From Planctomycetia bacterium (GTDB lineage Bacteria; Planctomycetota; Planctomycetia; Gemmatales; Gemmataceae), in the NCBI GenBank assembly GCA_005772955.1, contig SXID01000029.1, positions 1-64,000 on the forward strand: a stretch of 64,000 nucleotides of DNA, written 5' to 3'. This document shows, in pieces, positions 62,560 to 64,000 of this stretch (the first letter of the stretch is position 1; every line of letters starts with the position of its first letter). The notes below the pieces were generated by a model. That model was given only the letters and a program-made list of their open reading frames with translations. It did no database searches and was not told the DNA's origin. Both the position numbers and the translations under genes were made by a program.

Positions 62560-62617
62560 GAAGAGAGTGATGAGAAAACAGAGCCACTGTTGGCTCTGTT
62601 TTCTCATCACTCTCTTC
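62560..62617. terminator. Perfect 27-bp hairpin between convergent genes
   Basis: Arms 62560-62586 and 62591-62617 (GAAGAGAGTGATGAGAAAAC) with a CTGT loop, between the lipoprotein stop and the end of the haem-protein gene. The pairing extends further outward with a few mismatches. Confidence 0.88.
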
Positions 62618-62640
62618 CACTCGCACCCACACTCCGAGAG

Positions 62641-64000
62641 TCACCGGCCACCGGTTCCGCTTAGCGGCAGCGTGTCGGGCGTGGAGGCGGTCCGCAGCCC
62701 GTCGCCAGTGATGCGCACGCCCAGCGCCGCGGGCTTACCGCTGTTCGCCACCTTCACCAGAACCACGTTCCAGCCCTGCTTCAACTCCACCTCGAACGAC
62801 CCGGTCGGGTCCGCGGTCGAACTGTTCACCCACACACGCCACGGGTTCTCGCTGTCCACGATCACGGTCGCCTTCTGCTTCTTCGGTGCGAAGACGTACG
62901 CCCGCACGTAGACCGCCGGCGTGTTCGGCACCGCGAACGCCGCCTTCAGGTCAAGTTTACCGTTCGGGTCCGCGACCAACGGCTTCCACTTGCCCTCGGC
63001 GATCGTGTCGGCTTTGAGCGACTTCACGTCCGCCGGGAATGAACCTGCGACCATCGAATCCACCACCAGGCCGCGAAGCGATTCCTGCTCGCTCTTGCTC
63101 TTCAGGAACGCGAGCAGATCGATGAACTGCTCGAACGTGATCTGTGACACCACGTTGTCCGGCATCAGCGAAATCTTGCTCGCCGTCAGCGATTCGACGT
63201 CCTCCTTCGCCACGCGGATGTCGCGCCCGCTGGCCTCGCGGATGATCACTTCCTTCGCGTCGTCCTTCACCTTTAGCCCGGTGTAAACCTTGCTATCAGC
63301 GGTCACGAGCCGGTATGTCTGGAACCCTTCCTTGATCTCCTTACTCGGAGCGACGATGGCTTCGAGCAACTTCTCGACGGTGTGCGTGTCCCACATTCGC
63401 GAAAGGTCCGGGCCGACCGCGCCGCCCACACCTTCGAGCCGGTGACACGTCGCGCACGCGAGCATCTTCGTGTTGAGGTACAGTTCTTTACCCTTCTTCG
63501 CGTTGCCCTTGTCGTTCACCATAACGCGGATCTTGTCCACCTGCCCCGGTTCGAGCGAGAGCAACAGCCCGCCGCGGAGTACATCCGTGCGGAGTTTGGC
63601 AAACGCGGGGTCGTCCGCGAACTTGTTGAGCGCGTCGTTCACCTGCGCGAAGAACTCGCGCGGCAGTTTCTTCGCGACGAACCGCTCGCCGATGAGTTTC
63701 GCGCCGGGCTTGGTCGCGGCCAGCACCGCGACTGCCTCCGCGAGCAGCGTCGGGTCCGCCTGATCGAGCAGCGGCTCCGCCGCGGTGCGGGCAGAAGCGA
63801 TGTCGAGCGCCGCGAGCGTGCGGAGCGCCTCGGCTTTTACGACCGCGGGGTGTTTGCCGTTCAGCACGGCTTTGATGGGGTTGATCGCCGCCTTGTCGTT
63901 CAGGAAGCGGAGTGCCTTCACGGCCGCGATGCGCTCCACTTGCGTCCGGGTGGGGTCGCCCACGAACTCGATCAACTTCGGGGCCGCATCCTTGATGCGG
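62641..64000 (-). CDS. PVC-type haem-binding CxxCH protein, C-terminal part
   Basis: The frame is open to the window edge, so the 5' end is missing; at least 450 residues are seen. HEAT-like repeats (AVKALRFLNDKAAINPIK and VVKAEALRTLAAL) are followed by a cytochrome c domain with CATCH in the stretch ACATCHRLEGVGGAVGPDL. The C-terminus has a small beta-rich domain with VYVRAYVFAPKKQKATVIVD. It is a second copy of the family of the gene at 53866, with a different C-terminal addition. Confidence 0.88.
   Translation of the reverse strand, partial: RIKDAAPKLIEFVGDPTRTQVERIAAVKALRFLNDKAAINPIKAVLNGKHPAVVKAEALRTLAALDIASARTAAEPLLDQADPTLLAEAVAVLAATKPGAKLIGERFVAKKLPREFFAQVNDALNKFADDPAFAKLRTDVLRGGLLLSLEPGQVDKIRVMVNDKGNAKKGKELYLNTKMLACATCHRLEGVGGAVGPDLSRMWDTHTVEKLLEAIVAPSKEIKEGFQTYRLVTADSKVYTGLKVKDDAKEVIIREASGRDIRVAKEDVESLTASKISLMPDNVVSQITFEQFIDLLAFLKSKSEQESLRGLVVDSMVAGSFPADVKSLKADTIAEGKWKPLVADPNGKLDLKAAFAVPNTPAVYVRAYVFAPKKQKATVIVDSENPWRVWVNSSTADPTGSFEVELKQGWNVVLVKVANSGKPAALGVRITGDGLRTASTPDTLPLSGTGGR

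Noticed and set aside
1-64000. CRISPR arrays, rRNA genes, prophage or intact transposase genes
   Set aside because: No direct-repeat arrays with spacers, no rRNA segments and no transposase motifs were seen.

Overview
The window is one contiguous piece of a high-GC planctomycete chromosome, most likely from a Gemmata-like member of the Gemmataceae. The evidence is the combination of family-specific genes: a repeat-companion TIGR02996 protein (motif LVYADWLDE), a remnant of a TIGR03000 domain, a BBP7-type beta-barrel protein, two PVC-type haem-binding CxxCH dehydrogenase-like proteins, a giant Ser/Thr kinase with WD40 repeats beside a kinase fused to a formylglycine-generating-enzyme (FGE) domain, a secreted FG-GAP protein with a LEDR-like N-terminal motif, and a small lipoprotein of planctomycete type. 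No rRNA, CRISPR array, prophage or intact insertion sequence was seen.

Layout. 0.2-8 kb: rho, a von Willebrand A protein, a GDSL hydrolase, thyX, a GNAT protein, a DnaA-like protein and a methyltransferase relic. 8-16.5 kb: fatty acid hydroxylase/sterol desaturase, two tandem small membrane-anchored paralogues, a WD40 protein, a TIGR02996 protein, a UDP-glucuronate decarboxylase-like epimerase, a thioesterase and a frame-disrupted GT-C-like membrane protein. 16.6-25.5 kb: ndk, an AlkD-like protein, a PDZ protein with flanking repeats, BBP7, D-aminoacylase, two hypotheticals and a cysteine synthase relic. 25.5-36.3 kb: mnmA, a small lipoprotein, a PhoD-like phosphatase, a transposon-like repeat, a short-chain dehydrogenase, queA and a uppP-pxpA-pxpC operon. 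36.3-46.4 kb: the two kinases, a secreted hypothetical, a YfcE-like phosphodiesterase, a broken TIGR03000 gene and an M48 protease. 46.6-51.5 kb: a thiol-redox cluster (thioredoxin/NHL protein, DsbD-alpha-only protein, full DsbD). 52-64 kb: spoVG-ispE, a PVC haem protein, an FG-GAP protein, a TPR-sulfotransferase, tRNA-CAT, a lipoprotein and the C-terminal part of a second PVC haem protein cut by the window edge.

The most unusual signal is a rich set of palindromic repeats. Most lie between genes. In four places the same kinds of repeat sit inside reading frames: in queA, in pxpC and in the large kinase they are translated in frame as extra peptide, and in a GT-C-like membrane protein the repeat coincides with a frameshift at a run of nine G. 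The stop codon of mnmA also lies inside a palindrome arm. This resembles the Rickettsia palindromic elements that insert into genes, but in a planctomycete. A separate 332-bp element with perfect 14-bp terminal inverted repeats and an 8-bp target duplication has landed inside one of the palindromes, and a 124-bp hairpin repeat occurs twice, 30 kb apart.
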